Source: Planctomycetota bacterium
GTDB lineage: Bacteria > Planctomycetota > Brocadiia > JAJRTI01
NCBI GenBank assembly: GCA_024278415.1
Contig: JAJRTI010000330.1
Span: 1 to 11,182 of the forward strand
Direction of reading: 5' to 3'
DNA: 11,182 nucleotides
Position numbers and translations under genes: made by a program. Of this stretch, positions 1 to 6,100 are shown one piece after another. Numbering within the stretch: the stretch's first letter is position 1; each line of letters starts with the position of its first letter. The notes under the pieces were generated by a model. The model worked only from the letters and a program-made list of their open reading frames with translations. It was not told the DNA's origin and ran no database searches.

Positions 1-816
1 GGCATGGCCGCGCCGGTTGGCCACATGGGCAACCTGACGCGGGAGCAAGCCGGCTTCGGCCAATGGATCGACACCAAGCGCGGCCTAATCTTCAAGGATC
101 CCGAGGCGAGCTATGGCGATCGGAGAGCCCAAGTGCTGTCGCGCGCGGCGAGCGACAACGAGGCCCTCGGGCCGCCGTCTGCGTGCGTCGGCGAAGATGC
201 GGCAGATGCCGGCGAGGTCGAGGCCGAAGGCGACAAGACTGACACGGACATCGTCTCTCCAACAACTGAGGTCGCGCTCAACGCGCTAGAGCCCGAACCG
301 AGCGGGCCTGTCGCAGAAGGGGGAGACGAAGCCCCGAGCGACGAGTCTGTTGGGGACGCGGGCGAAGTTGGCCCGGCCCCCGAACCGGACGCGGCGGTGG
401 ACGTGGCGCCGGAACCGGTTCGCCACCAGATCCCCCTGTTTGTGCTGGGCGGCGGCCACACCCTGGCCGTGGATGAGTCCGGCCGGCCGGTGGAGCCCCG
501 CGCGACCACGCTGTCCATTCCCGGCCTCGGGCCGGGCACGTTCGCCTGTCGGCTCGCAGACGGCAGCATGACGTCCAATCGTGACCGACGCTACAAGCTC
601 GGCGACATCATCGTGTTCTCCATGGAGCGTGAGGCGGCCGACGGGTCCTTCGCGCTCGTGGCCACGAAGGAGTCCGTGCGGTTCCGCCAAGTCTTCTACG
701 GGCCCAAGGGCACGGTGATGCTCCGCGCGCTCAACCCGAACGCGCCCGCGACCTGGGTGCATAGCGACGAGGTCGTGGCCGTATGGCCGAGCGTGGCGCA
801 CGTGCAATTAACGTAG
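1..816 (+). CDS. S24/LexA-like C-terminal domain protein, probably 5'-truncated by the window edge
   Basis: The frame is open to base 1. The first ATG (base 4) has no visible upstream context, so the true start probably lies outside the window. Counting from that ATG there are 270 residues. Residues 1-50 are not recognised. Residues about 60-138 are an Asp/Glu/Ala/Pro-rich linker of low complexity. Residues about 140-265 resemble the S24 peptidase fold of LexA and phage repressors: a Gly-Ser-Met at 187-189 where the nucleophile serine sits, then LGDIIVF (199-205), DGSFALV (213-219), and a closing LRALNPNAP segment (240-248). The position where family members carry the catalytic lysine appears to be arginine (R228, in VRFRQV), and I see no Ala-Gly self-cleavage site. 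It may therefore be a non-cleaving regulator-like protein. The S24 assignment is by pattern and moderately sure; regulatory function is inference, because no DNA-binding domain is visible. Confidence 0.6.
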   Translation, partial: GMAAPVGHMGNLTREQAGFGQWIDTKRGLIFKDPEASYGDRRAQVLSRAASDNEALGPPSACVGEDAADAGEVEAEGDKTDTDIVSPTTEVALNALEPEPSGPVAEGGDEAPSDESVGDAGEVGPAPEPDAAVDVAPEPVRHQIPLFVLGGGHTLAVDESGRPVEPRATTLSIPGLGPGTFACRLADGSMTSNRDRRYKLGDIIVFSMEREAADGSFALVATKESVRFRQVFYGPKGTVMLRALNPNAPATWVHSDEVVAVWPSVAHVQLT

Positions 817-835
817 GCTGGCCGCGTCCGCTCTG

Positions 836-856
836 CCATCAACCATCAACCATTTC
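836..856 (+). repeat. Heptamer tandem CCATCAA x2 plus degenerate third unit
   Basis: Two exact CCATCAA units at 836-842 and 843-849 are followed by CCATTTC at 850-856. The array lies in the 73-nt gap between the S24-like gene and the next gene. It ends about 20 nt before the ribosome binding site. No function is evident. Confidence 0.6.
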
Positions 857-877
857 CCCGCGGCCCACTGCCGCAAC

Positions 878-882
878 AGGAG
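878..882 (+). promoter_or_regulatory. Ribosome binding site AGGAG
   Basis: AGGAG ends 7 nt before the ATG at 890. This supports that start over the second ATG at 896, which would be 13 nt away. Confidence 0.7.
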
Positions 883-889
883 CAATACC

Positions 890-1639
890 ATGCGTATGGG
901 ATGCGTGCTGACTGTATCCGAATCCAAGCGGCTAATCGCCAAGGGCGTGGCCGCAATGCCGGCCGTGAAGACCGCGCTCGAAGACGGCGTTGTTGTGATA
1001 AGCAAAGGCACGACGAACGCGTACATCGTCGAGGAGATCCTCGGACAGCCCATCGAGAAGACGAACTACTGCACCGGCACGACTTGGCCGGAGAAGGCCG
1101 ATCACAAGGGCAAAGTGTCGGGCGCGATCCCCGACGTGGTGCTCAAGCAAGGCGAGCCGGTCGAGGGCGCGAGCGCGATCGGGTACGCGGGCGAATTGCG
1201 CGAGGGCGACGTGTTTATCAAGGGCGCCAACGCGCTCAACTACGAGCTGGGCCAAGTCGGCATTCTCATTGGCCACCCCACTGGCGGCACCATCGGCGCC
1301 GCCATCGGCTGCATCACCGCGCGGCGCGCGCGGCTCATCACGCCCGTGGGCTTGGAGAAGAACATCGGCATCGACCTCGACTCCGCAGCCGCGGTTCTCA
1401 ACGAGCCCGGCGAACGCCGCGGCTCGGAGCCGACTCTGTGGCGGGTGGATGGCGAGATCGTGACCGAGATTGAGGCGCTGGGCCTGCTCACGGGCGTGGA
1501 CGCGGTTCCCGTCGGCGCTGGAGGCATTGGCGGTGCGGAAGGCTCGATCCGCCTGTCGATCATGGGCACACCTGAGCAGATCGAGGCCACAGCCAGCTTG
1601 CTCGACTCCATCTACGGCGAGCCGGCGTTCGTGGAGTAG
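890..1639 (+). CDS. Conserved-looking protein of unknown function (249 aa, glycine-rich alpha/beta)
   Basis: I do not recognise a named family with confidence. The 249-residue product is soluble, with no signal peptide or long membrane segment. It opens with GCVLTVSESKRLIAKGVA (4-21) and then shows alternating strand and glycine patterns: VVVISKGTTNAYIVEEILG (34-52), VFIKGANALN (108-117), and a Gly-rich GILIGHPTGGTIGAAIG stretch (124-140) that could be a loop binding a phosphate or cofactor. The C-terminal part, SIRLSIMGTPEQIEATASLL (219-238), looks like a small beta-alpha domain. Several invariant-looking polar residues (K112, N114, H129, E156, K157, N158) hint at an enzyme. The start is supported by AGGAG 7 nt upstream. 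It lies 73 nt after the S24-like gene on the same strand, so co-transcription is possible. The reading frame is intact, with codon use like its neighbours. Confidence 0.85.
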   Translation: MRMGCVLTVSESKRLIAKGVAAMPAVKTALEDGVVVISKGTTNAYIVEEILGQPIEKTNYCTGTTWPEKADHKGKVSGAIPDVVLKQGEPVEGASAIGYAGELREGDVFIKGANALNYELGQVGILIGHPTGGTIGAAIGCITARRARLITPVGLEKNIGIDLDSAAAVLNEPGERRGSEPTLWRVDGEIVTEIEALGLLTGVDAVPVGAGGIGGAEGSIRLSIMGTPEQIEATASLLDSIYGEPAFVE

Positions 1640-1749
1640 CTGGCCGTCTGGGCAATGGATGATTGACGGTTTCTCTGTGTGCTGTTGGACTGTATTTCCG
1701 CATTCCCTAAACTCGTACAGCCTCGGAGGCGCGATCCGCCGCTGGTACC

Positions 1750-1780
1750 ACGCACGTCAGTGCGGTCCGATCTGGCGTCT
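1750..1780 (+). repeat. Repeat family R1, copy a
   Basis: This 31-nt unit starts with the hairpin CGCAC-GTCA-GTGCG (1751-1764). It matches the reverse complement of 3454-3484 at 28 of 31 positions, the differences being at unit positions 16, 21 and 27. The paired copy lies beyond the TIM-barrel gene in the opposite orientation. Confidence 0.8.
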
Positions 1781-1785
1781 GGGGA

Positions 1786-1801
1786 TCCCGCAACTGCGGG
1801 A
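1786..1801. repeat. Repeat family R4, copy a (7-bp palindromic hairpin)
   Basis: The arms TCCCGCA and TGCGGGA flank the dinucleotide AC. The same arms around CA occur at 2420-2435. The context is a cluster of hairpins between 1750 and 1864. Confidence 0.7.
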
Positions 1802-1808
1802 CGATCCC

Positions 1809-1828
1809 GTCCCCCCTCCCAGGGGGAC
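1809..1828. repeat. GC-rich hairpin GTCCCCC / GGGGGAC
   Basis: A perfect 7-bp stem (1809-1815 with 1822-1828) closes a 6-nt CTCCCA loop. It could end transcription from the gene that stops at 1639, but it is 170 nt away and has no T-tract, so I call it only a hairpin. Confidence 0.55.
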
Positions 1829-1864
1829 ACCTGGATACACACAAAGCGGGCTTCGCCCGCAACC
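1825..1864 (-). repeat. Repeat family R3, copy a (GAA-triloop hairpin plus tail)
   Basis: Read on the - strand it starts GGTT followed by the hairpin GCGGGC-GAA-GCCCGC (1846-1860) and a T/G-rich tail ending GGTGTCC. It matches 2474-2512 on the + strand: the first 19 nt differ by one base, and the tail aligns with small indels. The core includes GCGAAGC, a DNA heptamer known to form an exceptionally stable mini-hairpin. Confidence 0.75.
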
Positions 1865-1929
1865 TAAGGCTTCTAGCTGACATGGATCAGAGGCAAGACG
1901 TGGCTCGTGGAGGGCAGGTTCGCTGTTCC

Positions 1930-1989
1930 GTATTGCGTATTGCGTATTCGGATCGCGATTCGAGATACGGAATACGCAATAAGCAATAC
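1930..1989. repeat. Palindromic heptamer array
   Basis: The left arm (1930-1950) is three consecutive 7-nt units, GTATTGC, GTATTGC and GTATTCG. The right arm (1969-1989) is the complement in reverse; 19 of 21 positions pair. The centre holds the 8-nt palindrome ATCGCGAT (1952-1959). The 7-nt phase continues into the right arm (ATACGGA, ATACGCA, ATAAGCA). AT content is clearly above that of the surroundings. Confidence 0.85.
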
Positions 1990-2144
1990 CCTGCCAAGAG
2001 TGCGCGCACACCACGCAACTTCTTGTTTCTTGTCGCGGTTGCTGACCGCGAAGGCACTAATCCTTAACACGGTGGTTCCACGATCCAGCTCTGCTGGCAA
2101 GCGAGTGCAGTTTGTCATCGACTGCGCCACCCCCCTTCGGTTCC

Positions 2145-2161
2145 CTCCCCTTGAAGGGGGG
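2145..2161. repeat. Hairpin with CCCCTT / AAGGGG-type arms
   Basis: CCCCT (2147-2151) pairs with AGGGG (2155-2159), with further C/T-G pairs outside, around a TGA loop. There is no T-tract on either side. It is compositionally like the hairpin at 1809-1828. Confidence 0.5.
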
Positions 2162-2196
2162 ATTGCAGCTTCCGCATCGCGTCCCCGGCGCCAGAG

Positions 2197-2227
2197 ACGC
2201 TCTCACGAGCGTGCTACGAACGCGTGC
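2197..2227 (+). repeat. Repeat family R2, copy a
   Basis: The 31-nt unit begins with the hairpin ACGCTC-TCAC-GAGCGT (2197-2212). It matches the reverse complement of 3500-3530 at 27 of 31 positions, including an uninterrupted 15-nt core, ACGAGCGTGCTACGA. Confidence 0.8.
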
Positions 2228-2282
2228 TATTCCCACACGGGTTTACCGGAATGCTGCACTTAGGCCCTTACCGGCTTTCGAA

Positions 2283-2298
2283 CGACAACACGTTGTCG
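2283..2298. repeat. Hairpin CGACAAC / GTTGTCG
   Basis: Perfect 7-nt arms are separated by AC. Sterically this folds as a 6-bp stem with a CACG loop. It is a single copy in this window. Confidence 0.5.
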
Positions 2299-2317
2299 AT
2301 GCGCTCCGTTGTGGAGT

Positions 2318-2360
2318 GCGCCGGTTCGACGGCGCTTTGGCGGGCAGCGCGTAGCGCTGC
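2318..2360. repeat. Double hairpin, GCGCCG stem followed by a GTA-triloop stem
   Basis: The first hairpin is GCGCCG (2318-2323) with CGGCGC (2330-2335). The second is GCAGCGC-GTA-GCGCTGC (2344-2360), a perfect 7-bp stem with a GTA triloop closed by C-G. The second has the same architecture as the R3 cores, so it may be a diverged R3 relative. Confidence 0.6.
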
Positions 2361-2419
2361 TTTGCATCCGCACACGCGCGAGCCGTTCGCCAGCGACAGG
2401 CGAAAAGCTAAAGCGGCGT

Positions 2420-2435
2420 TCCCGCACATGCGGGA
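2420..2435. repeat. Repeat family R4, copy b
   Basis: The arms TCCCGCA and TGCGGGA are identical to those at 1786-1801. The loop is CA instead of AC. Confidence 0.7.
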
Positions 2436-2473
2436 CCGCACTCTCCAAAAAGACGCACCGCGCGTTCCGTTTC

Positions 2474-2512
2474 GGTTGCGGGCGTAGCCCGCCTTGTACG
2501 TCCGGTGTGTCC
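2474..2512 (+). repeat. Repeat family R3, copy b (GTA-triloop hairpin plus tail)
   Basis: GGTT precedes the hairpin GCGGGC-GTA-GCCCGC (2478-2492), followed by a T/G-rich tail ending GGTGTGTCC. It is the inverted counterpart of 1825-1864. It ends 16 nt before the ATG of the TIM-barrel gene and so occupies that gene's 5' untranslated region. Confidence 0.75.
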
Positions 2513-2528
2513 TCGATATCCCTGATCC

Positions 2529-3368
2529 ATGCACACACGTTACCCCCTTTCCGCGCCGGCCGACTATGGCCGCGATCTACTGGACCGGTTCGGCCTCCCG
2601 ACGGAAGCGCCGCAGGATCTGAGCGCACCCGTATTCGATGGCCTGGCCGACGTGGCGCGCACTGCGCACGGGCCGTTTGCCTTGAGCGGCAGGCGACTCA
2701 ACGTGGGCTGCACCGACGACGCCTGGCGACAGCAGAGCATTGACATTCAGCGCGAGTACCTTCGCGCGTGTGAGGCCCTGCCAAGCGTGCGCAGGGTCGT
2801 GTTCCATCTCGCCCCACGGCTGTGGTTTAGCAAGGGGCAGATCGAGCAAGAGGGCGACTACGACCGGCTCGTCAGCGCAATCCAATCGCAGGCCGACTTC
2901 GCGGCTCAGCGCGGGCTTGGAATCGTGCTCGAGAACAACCGCATTTACTATCCGCATCAAATGGCCGACGCGCCGGCCATGAGCGAAGGGCTGTCCGAAA
3001 ACCAGTACTTCGGGGCGCGGCCGGAGGAGTGGCTCATGATCGTGCGCGATGTGGCCCGGCCCAACTGCTTCGGTTGCCTCGACACGAGCCACGCGTGCAC
3101 TGCCGCGCACGCGTACCCCGAGGCCGAGCGTGACGCGGTGATGATGCAGTTCCTCGCGCAGCCACAACTCATCGGCCACGTACATTGGAACGGGAACACA
3201 CTCCACGACCCTGCCGGCCGAGACGACCGCCACCTTGCGATCGACGACGCTGACTTTGACCCCGCGCTCCAGCGCGCCATCGCCGGCCTCGACGCGACGC
3301 TGCACCTGGAGCACGTGTTCGGCCCGGAGGTGCTTGAACGGGAGGCCGCGTTCGTCGCGGCGCTATGA
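2529..3368 (+). CDS. Sugar phosphate isomerase/epimerase-like TIM-barrel protein (AP endonuclease 2 superfamily)
   Basis: The 279-residue product fits the xylose isomerase-like TIM-barrel superfamily (PF01261 type), whose members isomerise or epimerise sugars, or cut abasic DNA, using divalent metals. Candidate metal and substrate residues lie at strand ends in the expected order: H93 (VVFHLA), E135 (GIVLENN), D185 and H188 (LDTSHA), H217 and H219 (IGHVHW), H235 (DRHLAID) and E261 (LHLEH). It is soluble, with no signal peptide. An in-frame TGA at 2523-2525 limits the start to ATG 2529 or later. No clear Shine-Dalgarno sequence precedes it. Instead a copy of repeat R3 ends 16 nt upstream. The sugar isomerase role is favoured over endonuclease, but the substrate is unknown. 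It is convergent with the polysaccharide operon and may not belong to that pathway. Confidence 0.88.
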   Translation: MHTRYPLSAPADYGRDLLDRFGLPTEAPQDLSAPVFDGLADVARTAHGPFALSGRRLNVGCTDDAWRQQSIDIQREYLRACEALPSVRRVVFHLAPRLWFSKGQIEQEGDYDRLVSAIQSQADFAAQRGLGIVLENNRIYYPHQMADAPAMSEGLSENQYFGARPEEWLMIVRDVARPNCFGCLDTSHACTAAHAYPEAERDAVMMQFLAQPQLIGHVHWNGNTLHDPAGRDDRHLAIDDADFDPALQRAIAGLDATLHLEHVFGPEVLEREAAFVAAL

Positions 3369-3453
3369 GCGGGAACCGGTGCGCGTCGCCAAGCCGCCGG
3401 GGCTTGGGCCGTTGGGGACGACATGCCCGCCATATTCCGAGAGAGATGCGGTG

Positions 3454-3484
3454 AGACCCCAGAACGGAACGCACTGACGTGCGT
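3454..3484 (-). repeat. Repeat family R1, copy b (inverted)
   Basis: The reverse complement of this 31-nt unit matches 1750-1780 at 28 positions. The terminal hairpin ACGCAC-TGAC-GTGCGT (3469-3484) has a 6-bp stem, one pair longer than in copy a. Confidence 0.8.
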
Positions 3485-3499
3485 GCGACAAGCGGGGAG

Positions 3500-3530
3500 G
3501 CGTGCGCTCGTAGCACGCTCGTAAGAGCGT
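3500..3530 (-). repeat. Repeat family R2, copy b (inverted)
   Basis: The reverse complement matches 2197-2227 at 27 of 31 positions. It contains ACGCTC-GTAA-GAGCGT (3515-3530) and an alternative overlapping stem, GCGTGC/GCACGC (3500-3505 with 3513-3518). Confidence 0.8.
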
Positions 3531-3569
3531 TCCCATCGGCTCAGGATGCACAAACGCGCGCTATGTTCC

Positions 3570-5966
3570 CTATGGGACAAAGTGTCGCGATTCACCTGAC
3601 GAGTGACGGGTCTCTGCGAGTCCTCGCAGTTTCCCCAAGAGCACCCGGACCCGGCGGAGTTGGCCCTTCTCGAAGAGCGGCTGAAACGCCGGAGCGTTCT
3701 CAAGCGCGGCGAGGTCGTCGAAGCCGTTGACGACGGCCTGGAGGAGCATGCGTTCGGCCACCTCGACGCTGCCCGCGGTTGCGGCCGCGTGTGCGATGTT
3801 GATGTACGCATCCGGGTCGAGCGGATTGGCGCGCAGCGCACGGCGCCAGTGCCGGAGCGCGGCGCCGGTCTGGCCGAGTTGCGCGCAGGCCAGGCCGAGC
3901 GTGTTGAGCGCGGCGCACTCGAAAGGGTGAGCCGCCACAAGCTGCTCGAGGTCGCGCTTGGCCTCGCCCGGCCGGCTGAGTTGGAGCAAGCACTGGCCGC
4001 GGAGGGTGCGGGCCTGAATATGGCTAGGGAGCGCCCGCAGGGCGGCTTCGGCCGCGGCAAGGGCGGGGGCGTACTTGGCGGCGTCGTATTGCTGCTGCGC
4101 GGCCGCGTACGCGCGGGCCGCAGCTCGTTGGGGCGAGGCCACGACGCGATTGGCAACGGCAAGCGCGATGATGAAAAGGGCTGCAAGCGCAGGCACAAGG
4201 ACGATGGGCCTGGGAACAGGCAGCATGAAGGCCAAGCGCCTGCGGCGAGGCCGAACGCGGCCGGCCACCACGGCCAACGCCCAGAGCGCGGCCGCGGCAA
4301 GGCTGAGCGCCAGGCCAAGCTTGAACGCGCTGGGCTCGTATACCAGGCGCACCAAGTCCCCTTGAGGGCCGACGAGGCCGAGACGGCCGGCGCGGGGCAT
4401 GAGCTTGGCGCCCAGGGCGCGCCATCCGCGCAGGGCGTTCAGGTTGACGACCGCTTGGCCTTCGAACCGCGTGAGCCAGATCGCAGTGGGCGTGAGCGTG
4501 TCGATGCGCGCGCCCACGGCCTCGCCGCGGTAGAGCGGGTTCGCCACCTCACGGCCAGCCGCGGTCACAAGCATCTTGGGCGTAGCCGCGACGGGGATGA
4601 GGATCGGCGCGGGCAGATCGAGGGTGCCCACGTTGCGGCGCAGGTTCTCGTACGCGGACCACTGCCGCGGCTGCTGCCGGCCATACGTGAGCCGCCAACC
4701 TTGCACCTGGTGGAACGCCGCGGCCGGCATGGCCGGTTGCACGGGGCTGCGGAAGACGAGATGGTTGAGGCGAGCAGAAGACCACAGCAGCGGGCCGATG
4801 CAGAGCGCCAGCGCGGCCGCGGCGATCCATCGCTTGCGCGGCATGATGGCGATGCGCGGCCACAACGCATCCCAGCCGGCCGCGGCCAGCATCACGAGGC
4901 CGATGAGCAGGAAGTAGTCGAAGTACTTCACCGCGGAGTCGATGGCCCGCAGGATCGGCAGGGACCGCAGGATGAGGAACAGGTCGAACGGCGCGTGGTG
5001 TGCGAGTACGATGAGCGCGGCCGTGGCCGCGAGCAACGCCCAGCGCCAACAAGCTCGGGGCCGGGCCACAAGCCCCAGGCCGGCAAGCGCAAGCGCACCC
5101 CAACCAAGGAACAATCGATGGCGCGGCGTGAGGAGCGACCGCGCGAGCGCGGTGGGGGTGTAGGCGAGGACGGCTTCCGGCGAGTACGCGTCCACGTGGT
5201 AGCTCTGCCGCGGGTGGTGCACGGAGCCGGTCGCACCGAGCAGGTCGAGCATGGGCAAGATCTTGTACGCACAGAGCGCGGCCACGACGCCGAGCAGGGA
5301 GGCCATGCGGAACGCAGGAGCCAGTCCCAATCGCACGCGGCTGCCGTTGCCGCGAATGCTGAAAAGCGCGGCCAGGCCGGCGGCCGCAATCGTCATGGTC
5401 GCCCATGCGAGTGCGCCGTCGATCATGGCCGCCGCGTGCAGCGCGATCGCCAGGGCCAACGGCCAGCCGCCGGCCAACACGCCCCAGACGATGGCCGGCG
5501 TGGCGGCGAGGCAGAGGACATTGGGGTTGCCGCTCGCAGTGACGGCCTGCTGCCAAGTCGCGGCGCCCAGGAGCATGGCGGCAAGCGCGGCCGCGGGCCG
5601 CGTGCAACGCCGCGTCTGGCGGGCGAGGCCGTATGCGCCCCCGGCGGCGACGATGCCCCAGAACACGGCGAGGAGCTTCATGCCGGCGCGTTCGCCGAAG
5701 AGGAGCGTGAGCGCAATGAGCGGCGAGAGGGCTGGGCTCTCCGGGTTGGCCCCCATGGGATAGCCGCCGCAGAAGTAGGGCGAGTGCAGCGGCGCCTGGC
5801 CCCATGCGAGCCAGCACTTGCGCGCGAAGAGGTGGTGCGACTCGAAGAGGAGCCAGTCGTCCTTGGCGTTGGTGTCGCCCGGCCGCAGGAGCCCCGGCAG
5901 GGAGGCCAAGATGGGCGGCAGCACGATGGCCGCGAGCACGAGCAGGCGTGGGGTGCGGTTCTTCAC
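3570..5966 (-). CDS. YfhO-like GT-C family membrane protein with C-terminal TPR domain
   Basis: From the GTG at 5966 the product is 798 residues. It begins with a membrane helix (MKNRTPRLLVLAAIVLPPIL), then an extracytoplasmic loop GDTNAKDDW (30-38), and PLHSPYFCGGYPMGANPES (59-77), the pattern of YfhO/GT-C proteins that transfer sugars from polyprenyl-phosphate donors. An Asp in the first loop (D31, D36 or D37) is the expected catalytic residue. Many hydrophobic segments follow to about 400, then a periplasmic beta-rich part ending GDLVRLVYEPSAFKLGLALS (about 536-555) as in YfhO, two more helices, and TPR-like helices from about 618 to 770. The start at 5966 is preferred because AAGGA lies 5 nt upstream. 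A GTG at 6032 would add 22 residues without a ribosome binding site. It is the last gene of the operon. The last residues run into repeat-rich DNA. The sugar and acceptor are unknown. Confidence 0.8.
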   Translation of the reverse strand: MKNRTPRLLVLAAIVLPPILASLPGLLRPGDTNAKDDWLLFESHHLFARKCWLAWGQAPLHSPYFCGGYPMGANPESPALSPLIALTLLFGERAGMKLLAVFWGIVAAGGAYGLARQTRRCTRPAAALAAMLLGAATWQQAVTASGNPNVLCLAATPAIVWGVLAGGWPLALAIALHAAAMIDGALAWATMTIAAAGLAALFSIRGNGSRVRLGLAPAFRMASLLGVVAALCAYKILPMLDLLGATGSVHHPRQSYHVDAYSPEAVLAYTPTALARSLLTPRHRLFLGWGALALAGLGLVARPRACWRWALLAATAALIVLAHHAPFDLFLILRSLPILRAIDSAVKYFDYFLLIGLVMLAAAGWDALWPRIAIMPRKRWIAAAALALCIGPLLWSSARLNHLVFRSPVQPAMPAAAFHQVQGWRLTYGRQQPRQWSAYENLRRNVGTLDLPAPILIPVAATPKMLVTAAGREVANPLYRGEAVGARIDTLTPTAIWLTRFEGQAVVNLNALRGWRALGAKLMPRAGRLGLVGPQGDLVRLVYEPSAFKLGLALSLAAAALWALAVVAGRVRPRRRRLAFMLPVPRPIVLVPALAALFIIALAVANRVVASPQRAAARAYAAAQQQYDAAKYAPALAAAEAALRALPSHIQARTLRGQCLLQLSRPGEAKRDLEQLVAAHPFECAALNTLGLACAQLGQTGAALRHWRRALRANPLDPDAYINIAHAAATAGSVEVAERMLLQAVVNGFDDLAALENAPAFQPLFEKGQLRRVRVLLGKLRGLAETRHSSGESRHFVP

Positions 5967-5971
5967 GCGAG

Positions 5972-5976
5972 TCCTT
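5972..5976 (-). promoter_or_regulatory. Ribosome binding site AAGGA
   Basis: On the - strand AAGGA ends 5 nt before GTG 5966. It lies inside the frame opened by GTG 6032, and so decides between two possible starts. Confidence 0.5.
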
Positions 5977-6100
5977 GCAGCAAGCTGGCCAGACAAGCCG
6001 TGCGGCAGCGGGTCATCGTTGGGAAGGGGCACACGGATTCAGAGCAGGCAAAGAGAATGCGAATTGTTTCGTCCTTCCGGGCGTCACGGCCTACTGCTTC

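Larger units (their letters stand above)
1640..2528. other. Gene-free intergenic mosaic of hairpin repeats
   Basis: This 889-nt stretch contains only short overlapping open frames, with no domain signal or supported start, so I call no gene here. It holds at least nine inverted repeats. The main ones are at 1751-1764, 1786-1801, 1809-1828, 1846-1860, 1930-1989, 2145-2161, 2197-2212, 2283-2298, 2318-2335, 2344-2360, 2420-2435 and 2478-2492. Four of these recur elsewhere in the window. None is followed by a T-tract typical of an intrinsic terminator. The promoter of the TIM-barrel gene at 2529 must lie here or upstream, but I cannot point to a -10/-35 pair. Confidence 0.75.
3369..3569. other. 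Convergent intergenic region with repeats
   Basis: This 201-nt region separates the 3' ends of the TIM-barrel gene (+) and the GT-C gene (-). It holds no supported gene. It carries R1 and R2 repeat copies, and a weak hairpin (3564-3579) covers the GT-C stop codon. Either hairpin-rich repeat could serve as a bidirectional stop for transcription, but no T-tract is seen. Confidence 0.6.

Noticed and set aside
1907..2487. Short + strand frames within the intergenic mosaic, up to 118 codons
   Set aside because: They run through palindromic repeats, have no supported start or ribosome binding site, and give low-complexity products.
1640..2528. CRISPR array
   Set aside because: Many repeats are present, but there is no regular spacing, no constant repeat-spacer pattern and no cas genes.
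1750..3530. Insertion sequence or composite transposon around the TIM-barrel gene
   Set aside because: R1 and R2 copies are inverted, but their intervals cross, there is no transposase, and no target-site duplication was seen.
2957..4318. 453-codon open frame on the - strand overlapping the TIM-barrel and GT-C genes
   Set aside because: It runs antisense to one supported gene and out of frame with another. The product is Arg/Ser/Pro-rich with no family signal.
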